This document shows, in pieces, positions 16,248-25,240 of a stretch of DNA of 64,000 nt. Position 1 is the stretch's first letter, and each line of letters begins with the position of its first letter. Source of the stretch: a bacterium (GTDB lineage Bacteria > Krumholzibacteriota > Krumholzibacteriia > LZORAL124-64-63); the NCBI GenBank assembly GCA_016719645.1, contig JADJYS010000037.1, positions 62,001-126,000 of the forward strand, written 5' to 3'. The notes under the pieces were generated by a model. That model had not been told where the DNA came from. It ran no database searches and worked only from the letters and a program-made list of their open reading frames with translations. Made by a program: the position numbers and the translations under genes.

Positions 16248-17105
16248 ATGCTCAAGAACCTGGACCTGCAGCGCCCCCTGGTCTGCTTCGACCTCGAGAC
16301 GACCGGCACCAGCCCCGACCGCGACCGCATCGTCGAGATCGGCCTGGTGCGCGTGGAACCGGGCGGCGCCCGCCGCAGCTACCGCACCCTGGTCAACCCG
16401 GAGATGCCCATCCCGGCGCCGGCGACCGCCGTCCACGGGATCTCGGACCAGGATGTGAGCGGGGCTCCGACCCTGGCCGCGGTCGCGCCCGAGATCCACG
16501 CGCTGTTCGAGGGGGCCGACCTCTGCGGCTTCAACTCGATCGGCTTCGACGCGCCCCTGCTGGAGGCGGAGATGCGCCGCGTCGGCGCGCCGCTCGAGCT
16601 CGCGGGCCGGCGCCACCTCGACGCCATGCGCATCTTCCACGCCATGGAGCCGCGCACCCTGACCGCGGCCTACCGCAAGTTCTGCGGCAAGGACCTCACC
16701 GACGCCCACGCCGCGCTGGCCGACGTCGAGGCGACCCTCGAGGTGCTCGACGCCATGGTCGGCTGCTACGACGCGCTGAGCGGGGACGTCGACGACCTGC
16801 ACCGCGTCAGCAACCCCAACGAGGGCCGCTACGTCGACCGCACGCGCAAGTTCGAGTGGGACGACCAGGGCCGGGCCTGCTTCACCTTCGGCAAGCACCA
16901 GGGCAAGCCGCTGGAGGAGATCGCCCGCGCGACGCCCGGCTACCTGAGCTGGATGCTGGGCAACGACTTCAGCGACGAGGTGCGCGGGATCCTGAACGAC
17001 GCGCTCGTCGGCCGCTTCCCGACGAAGACGCCCGCCGCCGCCCCGCCGGCCGCGACTCCGGAGGCGCCGTCCGGCCCCCTGACCCTGTTCCCCGACGGAG
17101 GATGA
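16248..17105 (+). CDS. DnaQ-like 3'-5' exonuclease with ExoX-type C-terminal domain
   Basis: A 285-residue DEDDh exonuclease. Residues 11-170 form the nuclease fold: Exo I F-D-L-E-T-T-G (Asp15, Glu17), Exo II G-F-N-S-I-G-F-D (about 95), and Exo III with H-A-A-L-A-D-V-E (about 155), giving the catalytic D-E-D-h-D set. Residues about 207-245 (F-T-F-G-K-H-Q-G-K-P-L-E-E-I-A...Y-L-S-W-M-L) are the small C-terminal domain seen in exodeoxyribonuclease X, thought to bind DNA. It is a repair or trimming nuclease rather than a polymerase III subunit. The ATG at 16248 has AAGGAG 5 bases before it. Its stop overlaps an ATG of the next gene. Confidence 0.9.
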   Translation: MLKNLDLQRPLVCFDLETTGTSPDRDRIVEIGLVRVEPGGARRSYRTLVNPEMPIPAPATAVHGISDQDVSGAPTLAAVAPEIHALFEGADLCGFNSIGFDAPLLEAEMRRVGAPLELAGRRHLDAMRIFHAMEPRTLTAAYRKFCGKDLTDAHAALADVEATLEVLDAMVGCYDALSGDVDDLHRVSNPNEGRYVDRTRKFEWDDQGRACFTFGKHQGKPLEEIARATPGYLSWMLGNDFSDEVRGILNDALVGRFPTKTPAAAPPAATPEAPSGPLTLFPDGG

Positions 17106-17110
17106 GCGAC

Positions 17111-17524
17111 ATGAGCGACGAGAAGGGCGTGCCGATCGGCACGGTGGGCTGGTTCGACCTGACCGTCGAGGACGCCGAGGGCCTGCGGGACTTCTACGGC
17201 GAGGTCGCGGGCTGGAGCTTCGAACTGGTCCCGATGGAGGGCTACGACGACTACCTGATGATCAACCGCGACGGCGGGGTCGTCGCGGGGATCTGCCACG
17301 CGCGGGGTCCGAACACGGGCTTGCCGCCGCGCTGGCTGGCGTACGTGACGGTCGCGGATCTCGAGGCGAGCCTCGAGGCCTGCTCGGCCCGCGGCGGCAA
17401 GGTGATCGCGGGGCCGCGGTCGCTGGGGGAGTACGGCACGTTCTGCGTGATCTGCGATCCGGCGGGGGCGCACGTGGCCCTGCTGCAGCCGTTGGGAGAT
17501 GAGGCCCGGGACGAGCGGTCCTAG
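17111..17524 (+). CDS. glyoxalase/bleomycin-resistance-fold (VOC) protein
   Basis: A 137-residue VOC-superfamily protein with paired beta-alpha-beta-beta-beta modules. The first has G-W-F-D-L-T-V-x-D-A-E-x-L-R-D-F-Y-x-x-V-x-G-W; the second has Y-V-T-V-A-D-L-E-A-S and ends D-P-A-G-A-H-V-A-L. This is the subgroup annotated as VOC family/predicted lactoylglutathione-lyase relatives. The ATG at 17111 is favoured over ATG 17102 because GGAGG at 17097-17101 is 9 bases from the former and abuts the latter. It is co-transcribed with the exonuclease gene; there is no obvious functional link. Confidence 0.85.
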   Translation: MSDEKGVPIGTVGWFDLTVEDAEGLRDFYGEVAGWSFELVPMEGYDDYLMINRDGGVVAGICHARGPNTGLPPRWLAYVTVADLEASLEACSARGGKVIAGPRSLGEYGTFCVICDPAGAHVALLQPLGDEARDERS

Positions 17525-17532
17525 ACGCCGAT

Positions 17533-18285
17533 CTAGACGTCCAGGCTCGGGATGTCCTCGCCGCAGTGCTCGGGATCGGGCCAGTAGCTCTCCTCGGCCG
17601 GCTTCACGTTGGGCGTGAAGACCATCATGCCCGCCAGGAACCCGTACAGCCCGATCACCAGCGAGACCGGCACCCACCAGGGCAGCAGCCCCATCGAGAA
17701 CAGGCCGGGCAGGCCCTCGCGCTGCGCCTCCACGGGCAGGCCCCAGGCGCGGCCCATCCAGGCGACCAGCATGAAGGCGAAGATGTAGATGTAGTTGCGC
17801 TTCAGGCGCGCCCGCATCGCCTGCAGCCGCGTGATCTTGAACTTCGGGTGCAGCAGGTCCTCGGCCACCTGGTCGCCCCAGCCCTCCATCGGGCTGTGCG
17901 GGTCGCGGCGCAGGATCGGCCCGTAGAAGTTCTCCTCGATCATCCTGACCCGCGAGCGCCAGACGTCGAAGAAGCGGAAGCGCCGCGCCTCGTGGTAGAG
18001 GAACATCAGGTTGGCGTACATGCCGGTGATGATCGTCTCCTGGGCGTACTGCGGGTTGCTGAAGCTGAAGGTCAGGATGCCGACCGTCGAGACCAGCGCC
18101 CAGTGCGTGGTGGTGTCCAGGCGCTTGCGCCACTCCAGGGCGCGGTGCATCTCGCCCCGGTAGAGGTGGACCATGGCGGTGACGTACTCCCCGCGCTGGA
18201 GCGGTTCCGTCTCGTAGTCGGCGCGCTCGAGCACCTGGGGGTCGGTCCGGGGATAGATGGGCGGGGAGCCGCGATCGTCTTTCAT
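17533..18285 (-). CDS. DUF2270 integral membrane protein
   Basis: A 250-residue protein of the DUF2270 family (function unknown). A cytosolic N-terminal segment carries H-L-Y-R-G-E-M-x-R-x-x-x-W-R-x-R-L-D-T-T-T-x-W-A-L. It is followed by two membrane segments (about 65-100), the conserved R-F-R-F-F-D-V-W-R-x-R-V-R-M-I-E-x-N-F-Y, and two more membrane segments near residues 165-185 and 205-225. The start has no clear ribosome site; TAGATT lies 6 bases upstream, so the mRNA may be leaderless. It is convergent with the VOC gene (8-base gap). Confidence 0.88.
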   Translation of the reverse strand: MKDDRGSPPIYPRTDPQVLERADYETEPLQRGEYVTAMVHLYRGEMHRALEWRKRLDTTTHWALVSTVGILTFSFSNPQYAQETIITGMYANLMFLYHEARRFRFFDVWRSRVRMIEENFYGPILRRDPHSPMEGWGDQVAEDLLHPKFKITRLQAMRARLKRNYIYIFAFMLVAWMGRAWGLPVEAQREGLPGLFSMGLLPWWVPVSLVIGLYGFLAGMMVFTPNVKPAEESYWPDPEHCGEDIPSLDV

Positions 18286-18398
18286 GGGGCGAATCTACCA
18301 GCGCGCCGCCCGGCGGGCAAGCCCGGCGATGGGCGCCCGCTCTTGACGTCCGCTGCGATCGGGCCTTGCTTGTGGGAAATCTTCCCCGAGGAGAATCG

Positions 18399-19778
18399 AT
18401 GGCCTGGTATCCGCTGCGGCGCGCCCTGTGCGCGATCGCCTGTTCGATGTTGACCGCCGCCGCCGCGCCCGTCGCGGCGCAGACGGACCTGTCCGCCCTG
18501 TTCGCGCCCGCCGCCGCGGCGGAGGTCGCGGCGGTGGCGCAGGACTGGGCCGGGCGCCTGCCCACGCCCACGGACTGGAAGGTCGTGCGCACGGGCGTCG
18601 ACGACGTCACGGGCTTCACGGTGCAGGCCGTCAGCCACGAGATCGAAGGTTTCACGCACTACGGCGGCCTGCGCTACCCCCGGCTGTGGACGCAGCAGGG
18701 GCGCTTCCCCGTCCTGGTGCTGCTGCACGGCGGCTTCGACGGGCTGACCCTCGACTTCCTGGTGAACTTCGACGCGAACTTCCCCGCCGCGGCCTTCGCG
18801 GACAGCTTCCTGGTCGTCGCGCCCACATTCCGCTCCGAACCGCTCAACGGCGGCCAGCCGCTGGGCATCCGCATCAGCGGCGGCGAGCCGTCGCCCTTCG
18901 ACCGCGACTGCGACGACACGATGGCGCTGCTGACGGCCGTGCTGCTGAACATCCCGCAGGCGGATCCCGGCTACGTCGTCGTGCTGGGGGGCAGCCGCGG
19001 CGGCAACGTGGCCTACCATCTGGCCCTGCGCGACCCGCGCGTGCGGCGCACCGCGATCCGCTACGGTCCGACCGACTTCTTCGCGGACCACGTGCACCTG
19101 GGCGCGCAGGAGCGGCTCGACGCCGGGGATACCGGCGATTCCCTCGGCCGCGAGGTGGCGGACCGGATCGCCGGGCCGTGGCTGGCCGGACAGATCACCC
19201 TGGAACAGGCGCGGCAGGCGCTGATCTCGTGGTGCGTCCTGCCGCACCTGCGGGTCGAGACCCCCCTGCAGATCCACCACGGAGATCGGGACACCGTGGT
19301 GCCCCCTCTCCACAGCGCACGCGCCGATTCGGTCATGCAGGGCAAGGGGGCGACGCCGCCGCAGTTCGCCTACTACACCTACCCCCAGGGCAGCCACGAT
19401 CCCGACTCCCTGGACGGGCACGAGCAGCTGGTCTTGGACTACCTGCTGGAACTGCCGGCCCTGACCGAGGTGGGAGCGGCGGTCCCGCGCCCCGCGGCGC
19501 TGAAGGGCTGGCCCAACCCCTTCGCGGGGGGGACGACGCTGGCGCTGACCGGCCCCGGCGCGGACGGCAAGACGCTCGCGGAGCCCGTCGCGGTGGAGAT
19601 CCGCGACGCCCGCGGCCGCATCGTGCGTCGGCTCGAGCTCGAACCGGGAGGGGAGACCCCGAGCCGGAACTGGGACGGCCGGGACGCCGCCGGCCGGGAC
19701 GTGGCCGCCGGCGTGTACTTCGCCGTCCTGCCCGGCCGCCGCGGGACCGCGCCGTTGCGGCTGGTGAGATTGCGCTGA
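18399..19778 (+). CDS. secreted alpha/beta-hydrolase with FlgD-like C-terminal sorting domain
   Basis: A 459-residue exported protein. The signal peptide (1 to about 31) ends A-P-V-A-A-Q. The catalytic part (about 60-350) shows an oxyanion H-G-G-F near residue 107, the nucleophile elbow G-G-S-R-G-G (Ser199), an acid in H-H-G-D-R-D-T-V-V-P (about 293), and a catalytic His in Q-G-S-H-D-P-D. This is the prolyl-oligopeptidase/dienelactone-hydrolase type of fold. Residues about 375-459 form a FlgD-like domain (W-P-N-P-F-A, W-D-G-R-D-A-A-G-R-D, A-G-V-Y-F) that in FCB bacteria directs secretion or cell-surface attachment. Start ATG 18399 has GAGGAG upstream. It is probably a surface peptidase or esterase. 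Confidence 0.8.
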   Translation: MAWYPLRRALCAIACSMLTAAAAPVAAQTDLSALFAPAAAAEVAAVAQDWAGRLPTPTDWKVVRTGVDDVTGFTVQAVSHEIEGFTHYGGLRYPRLWTQQGRFPVLVLLHGGFDGLTLDFLVNFDANFPAAAFADSFLVVAPTFRSEPLNGGQPLGIRISGGEPSPFDRDCDDTMALLTAVLLNIPQADPGYVVVLGGSRGGNVAYHLALRDPRVRRTAIRYGPTDFFADHVHLGAQERLDAGDTGDSLGREVADRIAGPWLAGQITLEQARQALISWCVLPHLRVETPLQIHHGDRDTVVPPLHSARADSVMQGKGATPPQFAYYTYPQGSHDPDSLDGHEQLVLDYLLELPALTEVGAAVPRPAALKGWPNPFAGGTTLALTGPGADGKTLAEPVAVEIRDARGRIVRRLELEPGGETPSRNWDGRDAAGRDVAAGVYFAVLPGRRGTAPLRLVRLR

Positions 19779-19830
19779 TGGGGCGCCCGCGGCGCGCCAC
19801 TGCGCCCTCAACCCGAAGCGGCGCCTGCCG

Positions 19831-20706
19831 ATGACATCCCCCATGAACAACTTCGCCAGGTTCGACCCCCAGCAGTTCAGCTGGAAACGCGTCTTTCTGC
19901 TGGTGGCGGCCGTTCAGCTCGTGCTGATCGTCACCCTGGTGGTCTATTGGCGCTTCTTCCGCGCCGAGTTCTTCCCCTACCCGATCAACGAGGACGGCAC
20001 CGTCACCGTCGCGGGCGGCGACCAGCCCCTGCTGATCGGCTACGGCGCGCAGATCCCGCCCCCGTGGACGTTCACCGGGGTCGGCACCGACACCCTGTAC
20101 CTGGCCGGGCTGCCCTTCGAGCCCATGCGGCGGCCCGACCCGGCCGATGCGCTGCCCATGCCGCTGAGCGACCGGCTGCGCACGGTCCAGCTTCTGCTCG
20201 AGGCGGCCGAAGACGCCTACCAGACCGCGGACGACAAGCAAGAGGGCATGCGCCGCTTCGCCGCCGAGCTCGAGAAGTCGATGGGCACGGTGATGGAGAT
20301 GGTGGCGTTGGACGTGCCGGGGGAGACGCTGGTCTGCCGCTTCGTGGGCGACCTGCCCGAGATCACGGTGAACTTCGTGCACGAGCCGCACTGGATCGAG
20401 CCGCGGGAGGCGCTGCGCCACCGCCAGTTCGACGCGATGCGGGTCTTCATCGAGTGGATGGCGGCGACGCCGGACGGCGTGTTCGGCTTCGGCGAGCACT
20501 ACATCCTGGTCTCGGACAACCCCGACGCCCGCGCCGAGCACCTGCGGGTGCTGCAGGCCCTGCGGGGCGTCAGCGCCGGCCTGCGCCGGGTCCCGACGCC
20601 GGACGACGTCCGGCACGCGCTGGCCGACGACACGCTCTGCGCCAAGTACGACGGGCTGATCCGGGACTACCTGTCCTTCCGCGCCGCCGGCACCGCCGTG
20701 CGCTGA
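19831..20706 (+). CDS. membrane-anchored protein of unknown function
   Basis: A 291-residue protein I do not recognise. A single membrane segment (about residues 20-42, V-F-L-L-V-A-A-V-Q-L-V-L-I-V-T-L-V-V-Y-W) anchors it. The rest is soluble, rich in acidic residues and Leu, with a helical stretch near 115-160 and F-V-G-D-L-P-E-I-T-V-N-F-V near 170. There are no catalytic motifs and no cysteine pairs. It starts 52 bases after the hydrolase gene without a strong ribosome site, so a short operon with that gene is possible. It is convergent with the ATPase gene (8-base gap). Confidence 0.6.
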   Translation: MTSPMNNFARFDPQQFSWKRVFLLVAAVQLVLIVTLVVYWRFFRAEFFPYPINEDGTVTVAGGDQPLLIGYGAQIPPPWTFTGVGTDTLYLAGLPFEPMRRPDPADALPMPLSDRLRTVQLLLEAAEDAYQTADDKQEGMRRFAAELEKSMGTVMEMVALDVPGETLVCRFVGDLPEITVNFVHEPHWIEPREALRHRQFDAMRVFIEWMAATPDGVFGFGEHYILVSDNPDARAEHLRVLQALRGVSAGLRRVPTPDDVRHALADDTLCAKYDGLIRDYLSFRAAGTAVR

Positions 20707-20714
20707 CGGCGGGG

Positions 20715-23201
20715 TCAGCCCGCGGGCGCGCGCAGCGTCGCGGTTCCGCCCGCGGCCTCCCGCACCGAGAACTCCCAGATCGGCACCCAGGTCAGCGCGA
20801 CGAGGTCGACCCGCACGTCGGTGCGGCGCGGCTTGACCGCGACCGCGGCGACCTCGCGCGCGGCGGCGTCCCAGCGGGCGGCGACCTCGGCCGCCTCCTG
20901 CTCGAGCTGCGCGCGCAGCCCGGCGATCTCCCGCTCCAGACCGGCGATCAGCTGCTCCGATTCGGAGATGTCCATCCGCGCGCTGTCGGTCAGGTGGCGC
21001 TTGCGCGCCGCCGCCGCCAGGCCGCCGCGGCGGCGGCTGCCGAAGACGCCCAGCATGCCGGCGATCGTCTCGCCCGCCGACAGCAGCTCCTCGCGCTGGC
21101 GCGAGGCGTGGTCGGCCCGGTCCTGTGCCAGCTCGCGCTGCTCCCGTTCCAGCTTCGCGGTCAGCCGCGCGAGGGCCGCCTCGGCCTTCGCGCGCAGCTT
21201 CTCGACGTCGGCGTCGCGGCGCTCGCGGGCCGCCAGCGCGGCGCGCCCGGCGAACGCCGCTTCCGTCTCGCCCGGCAGGCCGTGCAGGTCCAGGGCCGGG
21301 CAGTGCGGCAGGGCCAGCTCGCGGTCGCGGTAGAGGTGGTCGGCGAAGTCCTTCGCCGCCGCCTTGAAGACCGCGGCGGCGTTCCAGGCCGCGGGCGGCG
21401 GCGCGAACCGGGCGCCGGCTTCGGGGGCGGCGGCCAGGGCGGCGGGGTCGAGGGCCGTGGGTTCGGCCTCGCGCCAGCGGATCAGGGCGCCGGCGTCCTG
21501 CGGCCGCACCAGCAGGCCGACGGCCTGCTCCGCTTCCACGCCCAGCTTGCGGTCGACGAAGGCGACGCGGCCGAAGGCGCCGAGCCGCGGCTCGTAGACC
21601 AGCGTCGCCGAGGCGACGTCCAGGCGCCCCCGCTCGCTCTCGAGCGCGGCCAGGGCCGCTTCGCGGGAGAGGGCCGCCGGCGCCCAGGCCTGCGGCACCG
21701 CGGGCGGCAGGGGGGGCGGCGTCGCGGAGGCCGCCGCCGGGTCCGCGCCGGACCTTGACGCCGCCGGAGCGTCGCCGGCGGGGGCCGGGCCGGCCGCGGT
21801 CGGCGACGGCTGCGTGAGGGTGCGGATCTGGTCGCGCGTCAGGGGGCCGCGCAGGTAGCTCATGGCCCAGCGCGTCTGCATCAGGACCGGCCCGTCGGCG
21901 TGCGTGTCGTGCAGCAGGAAGACGCGCTCGCCCAGGCCCGACAGCAGGGCGTCGGCCGTCTTGCGGTCGAAGCCGCCGCCGGCGGACTCGAGGCCGTCCA
22001 GCACGCGCAGCTTGTCGCGCTCGGTCTGCAGCTTGCCCAGCAGCCAGGTGCCGGCGTTGCCGAGGGCCTTGTAGTCCAGGTCCACGGGGTTCTGGGTGGT
22101 CAGCACGACGCCGAGGCCGCAGGCGCGGGCCTGCTTCAGCAGGGTCAGCAGGGGCTTCTTGCTGGGGGGCTCGGCCGTCGGGGGCAGGAAGCCGAAGACC
22201 TCGTCCATGTAGAGCAGGGCCCGCAGGCTGGTGGTGCCCGGCTGGCGGCGCATCCAGGCGACGACCTGCTCCAGCAGCAGCGTCGTGAAGAACATGCGCT
22301 CGGCGTCCTGCAGGTGCGCGATCGAGAAGATGGCGTGGCGCGGCCGCCCGTCCGGCGCCCGCAGCAGCGCGTCGACGTCCAGCGGCTCGCCCTGCAGCCA
22401 GGAGGCGAACGACGGCGCCGCGACGACCGCGTTCAGGGCCATCGCCAGGGCGAAGCGCTCCTGCGGCGGGAAGAAGACGTCCACGTCGAAGACGCCCAGC
22501 TTCGCCACCGGCGGCCGCTGCACCGCCGCGATCAGCTGCGCCAGGTCCAGGTCGCGGCCCTCGCGCCAGGCGTGCTCGAAGATCGTCGAGAGCAGGATGT
22601 GCTCGCGGCCGCGCAGGGGGTCCGCATCGACGCCGGCCAGGCCGAGCAGGGCGCCGACGGTGCCCGCGATCTGTTCGCGGCGGGCTTCCTCGTTCCCCTC
22701 CCAGCCGCCCTGCGGCGCGCTCAGGGAGGCGAGGATGGACACCGGGGTGCCCGCGTCCGAGCCCGGCGTGTAGATGCGGAACTCGGCGCTCGCGCGCAGG
22801 CGGCGGATGCGCTCGCCGTCCTGGTCCCAGGCGGCCAGGCCCTCGCGCCAGGCGGCGGCGGTGGCGGCGGCGCACTCCGGCACGGTCTGGCCCTTGCGCC
22901 GCGCGTCGTCGGGGTTGACCCAGGGCAGGAAATCCTCGGGGCGCAGCTCCGGGAACGTGAGCAGGAGATTGGCGAGGTCGCCCTTGGGATCGATGATGAT
23001 CGCGGGCACGCCGTCGAGCGCCGCCTCCTCGAGCAGCGCGACGCACAGCCCGGTCTTGCCCGAACCGGTCATGCCCACGCAGACGGCGTGGGTCGTCAGG
23101 TCCCGGGCGTCGTACTGCAGGTGCGCGTCGGGCTTCACGCCGGTGGCGGGATCGAATTCCTTGCCGAGGTAGAAGGCGCCGAGCCTCTCGATGGGTTGCA
23201 T
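20715..23201 (-). CDS. P-loop ATPase of the HerA/VirB4-like DUF87 type
   Basis: An 828-residue ATPase of the FtsK-HerA superfamily. Walker A is G-M-T-G-S-G-K-T (residues 43-50), followed by I-I-I-D-P-K-G-D-L-A-N-L. Walker B is L-L-Y-M-D-E-V-F-G-F near residue 345, and a sensor T-T-Q-N-P-V-D-L-D lies near 388. A Pro/Ala-rich linker (about 485-530) leads to a second half with a long Glu/Arg/Ala coiled coil (about 650-790). The first half matches proteins annotated as DUF87 ATP-binding or helicase HerA-like. No NurA nuclease partner is nearby. It shares an operon with the M29-like aminopeptidase gene (18-base gap). DNA translocation or protein remodelling cannot be distinguished from sequence alone. 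Confidence 0.82.
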   Translation of the reverse strand: MQPIERLGAFYLGKEFDPATGVKPDAHLQYDARDLTTHAVCVGMTGSGKTGLCVALLEEAALDGVPAIIIDPKGDLANLLLTFPELRPEDFLPWVNPDDARRKGQTVPECAAATAAAWREGLAAWDQDGERIRRLRASAEFRIYTPGSDAGTPVSILASLSAPQGGWEGNEEARREQIAGTVGALLGLAGVDADPLRGREHILLSTIFEHAWREGRDLDLAQLIAAVQRPPVAKLGVFDVDVFFPPQERFALAMALNAVVAAPSFASWLQGEPLDVDALLRAPDGRPRHAIFSIAHLQDAERMFFTTLLLEQVVAWMRRQPGTTSLRALLYMDEVFGFLPPTAEPPSKKPLLTLLKQARACGLGVVLTTQNPVDLDYKALGNAGTWLLGKLQTERDKLRVLDGLESAGGGFDRKTADALLSGLGERVFLLHDTHADGPVLMQTRWAMSYLRGPLTRDQIRTLTQPSPTAAGPAPAGDAPAASRSGADPAAASATPPPLPPAVPQAWAPAALSREAALAALESERGRLDVASATLVYEPRLGAFGRVAFVDRKLGVEAEQAVGLLVRPQDAGALIRWREAEPTALDPAALAAAPEAGARFAPPPAAWNAAAVFKAAAKDFADHLYRDRELALPHCPALDLHGLPGETEAAFAGRAALAARERRDADVEKLRAKAEAALARLTAKLEREQRELAQDRADHASRQREELLSAGETIAGMLGVFGSRRRGGLAAAARKRHLTDSARMDISESEQLIAGLEREIAGLRAQLEQEAAEVAARWDAAAREVAAVAVKPRRTDVRVDLVALTWVPIWEFSVREAAGGTATLRAPAG

Positions 23202-23219
23202 GGCCGGTGCCGCGCCTTT

Positions 23220-24212
23220 CTAGGTGAACTGGCCGTCCCGCATCAGCTGGCGGTGCGAGCCGTCCTCGTAGGTGACGTCCATCGACGGCGTGTGGAACAG
23301 GTAGTCGATGTGGACGCTCGAGCGGTTGCGGCCGCCGGGCATGTCCTCGTTGCTGCCGAAGGCGATGTGCGCCGTGCGCAGGGCCTTCTCGTCCTCCAGC
23401 ATGCAGCCGACCAGCCGCGCGCCGGGGTTCAGGCCGATGCCCAGCTCGCAGACGATGTTCGCCGTCGCGTCGGCCGCGCACAGCGCCTCGACCTCGGCCC
23501 GCAGCGCGGCGTCGGCGCAGGCCACCCGCGTCACGCGCCCCCCGGACAGCTCGAGGGTGACCGGCGCCGCGGGCTTGCCGATGGCGCCGATCGGGCCGTC
23601 GGCCACCAGCACGCCGTCGCCCTCGGTCTCGACCGGGGCGCAGTAGACCTCGCCGCACGGCAGGTTGACGCCGATCTCGATGGTGGCGCGCACGTCGGAC
23701 TGGAACGGCCGCCCGCGCAGGCCCAGCGTCAGGTCCGTGCCGCCGGGGGCGGTGATGTGCACCGCGACGGCGTCGCGCAGGTTCTCGATCAGCCGGTCGC
23801 CGCGCGCGCGCATGGCCGCGTAGTCCACGGCCAGGGGGCCGTCGTCGAGCATGGCCTCGGTGATGCCGGGCGCGTGCCCCAGGCGGATCCGTCGCGTCTC
23901 TTCGATGGCCCGGATCCAGGCGATGCGGAAGGGCACCTCGGCGTTCGAGGCCGAGAAGGCGTTGATCACCACCGTGCGCCCGTCGAGCCGCTCGACCATG
24001 CCCGCGGGCAGCGCGGCGTGGGGGCGGCCCTGTTCGGGGATGAGGTAGGTGTCGGTGTCGCAGCCCTCGGACTCGGCCGTTGCGGCGAACACGTCGCCCA
24101 CGCTGCGGGTGATCGCGTCGGTGACGACCAGGACGCGGTCCTGTCGCTTCAAGTCCAGCACGTTGGTCAGCGCGCCGCGCACGGCGCGGACCCGGTCCTC
24201 GCGGTTCTTCAT
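23220..24212 (-). CDS. M29-like aminopeptidase (AmpS/PepS-type)
   Basis: A 330-residue protein related to thermophilic M29 aminopeptidases (COG2309). Diagnostic stretches: G-G-T-D-L-T-L-G-L-R-G-R near residue 160; L-P-C-G-E-V-Y-C-A-P-V-E-T near 185, with a candidate metal ligand; E-L-G-I-G-L-N-P-G-A near 268; and E-D-E-K-A-L-R-T-A-H-I-A-F-G near 287, followed by H-I-D-Y and P-S-M-D-V-T. These fit a two-metal aminopeptidase, though the metal set is less complete than in classical M29 enzymes. The ATG at 24212 follows GGGAGGG. It is first gene of an operon with the ATPase, divergent from the TtcA-like gene. Confidence 0.82.
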   Translation of the reverse strand: MKNREDRVRAVRGALTNVLDLKRQDRVLVVTDAITRSVGDVFAATAESEGCDTDTYLIPEQGRPHAALPAGMVERLDGRTVVINAFSASNAEVPFRIAWIRAIEETRRIRLGHAPGITEAMLDDGPLAVDYAAMRARGDRLIENLRDAVAVHITAPGGTDLTLGLRGRPFQSDVRATIEIGVNLPCGEVYCAPVETEGDGVLVADGPIGAIGKPAAPVTLELSGGRVTRVACADAALRAEVEALCAADATANIVCELGIGLNPGARLVGCMLEDEKALRTAHIAFGSNEDMPGGRNRSSVHIDYLFHTPSMDVTYEDGSHRQLMRDGQFT

Positions 24213-24458
24213 CGTCGCCCTCCCGGCGGGGTGGTGGGCTCCCTCGTACGCAAGAATGGGCCTCGCGTTGCCCTGTGTCCAGAGGATCGCGCGATGCTGG
24301 ACTCCGGGGGAAGCGAACCGGCCGCGGTCCCCGTCCTTGGGAACTGCGGCCGGCGATGACACGTGTCGGCGGAACCATAGCAGATCCGCGGCGCGCCGTG
24401 CGCGCAATCTTGCGCCGAGAGGCGCGCGGGTCCAGGATGGGGAGCGGGAGGATCCGCA

Positions 24459-25235
24459 ATGAACGCCGAACCGACCGTCGACCCGACCGCCGACCTTGAG
24501 CGCCGCCTGCACTTCCTGGCCCGCCGCCTCGCCGCCGCGCAGAAGCGGTGGTCGCTGTTCGCCGACGGGGACCGCGTGCTGCTCGGCCTGTCCGGCGGCA
24601 TGGACAGCGTGATGCTGCTGCACCTGCTCGTGCGCTGGCGCCGCGCCGCGCCGCTCGACTTCGCGCTGGCGGCGCTGCATGTCGAGTTCCCGGAGGCGCA
24701 GGGGCGCGCGGAGCGCCGCCGCCGGCTGCAGGAACTCTGCGACGGCCTGGACGTGCCCCTGGCGTTCGCGGCCGCCGAGCCGGACCCCGGCCCGCCGGCG
24801 GGCGCGCGGCCGGCCCACCCCTGCTTCCGCTGCGCGCACGAGCGCCGGCGGCTGCTGTTCGGCCACGCCGCGCAGCACGGCTGCGGCAAGCTGGCCCTGG
24901 CTCACCACCTGGACGACGCCGCCGAGACGGTCCTGATGAACCTGCTGTTCAAGGGAGGGCTGGAGGGTCTGCCGCCGCGCCGCGACTTCTTCGACGGGCG
25001 CGTGGCGCTGATCCGCCCGCTGCTGCTGGCCGAGAAGTCCGAGATCGCCCGCGCCGCGGGCACGCTCGGCTTCCCCTTCGTGCCCTGCCTCTGCGACCGC
25101 GCGGCCCAGGGGATCGGCTCCGAGCGCGATCACGTCCGCGCCTTCCTGAGCTCGCTGGGTCCCAACGCCCGCGCCGCCAAGCGCCACCTGCTGCGCGTCT
25201 CGCTCGCGGCGGCGGAGGGCGCCGCACGCCCCTGA
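24459..25235 (+). CDS. TtcA-like PP-loop ATP pyrophosphatase
   Basis: A 258-residue PP-loop protein of the TtcA/TilS group, which adenylates tRNA bases before thiolation or lysidine formation. The P-loop reads L-S-G-G-M-D-S, with Met where TtcA has Lys. A C-F-R-C-A-H-E-R-R-R motif near residue 123 matches the TtcA Cys-x2-Cys that binds an iron-sulfur cluster. A-H-H-L-D-D-A-A-E-T and G-L-E-G-L-P-P-R follow, and F-V-P-C-L-C lies near 208. The protein is about 50 residues shorter than E. coli TtcA. tRNA 2-thiocytidine synthesis is the best guess; other PP-loop thiolases are possible. It ends at a strong terminator. Confidence 0.82.
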   Translation: MNAEPTVDPTADLERRLHFLARRLAAAQKRWSLFADGDRVLLGLSGGMDSVMLLHLLVRWRRAAPLDFALAALHVEFPEAQGRAERRRRLQELCDGLDVPLAFAAAEPDPGPPAGARPAHPCFRCAHERRRLLFGHAAQHGCGKLALAHHLDDAAETVLMNLLFKGGLEGLPPRRDFFDGRVALIRPLLLAEKSEIARAAGTLGFPFVPCLCDRAAQGIGSERDHVRAFLSSLGPNARAAKRHLLRVSLAAAEGAARP

Positions 25236-25240
25236 AGGAA

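Noticed and set aside
20715..23201. HerA-NurA or related phage-defence system
   Set aside because: The ATPase is HerA-like but there is no NurA, Sir2 or nuclease gene nearby; the neighbour is a peptidase.
19333..24459. A very long open frame on the minus strand across several genes
   Set aside because: It is Arg/Pro/Gly-rich, lacks domains and covers genes with clear families in other frames; such frames are expected in very GC-rich DNA.
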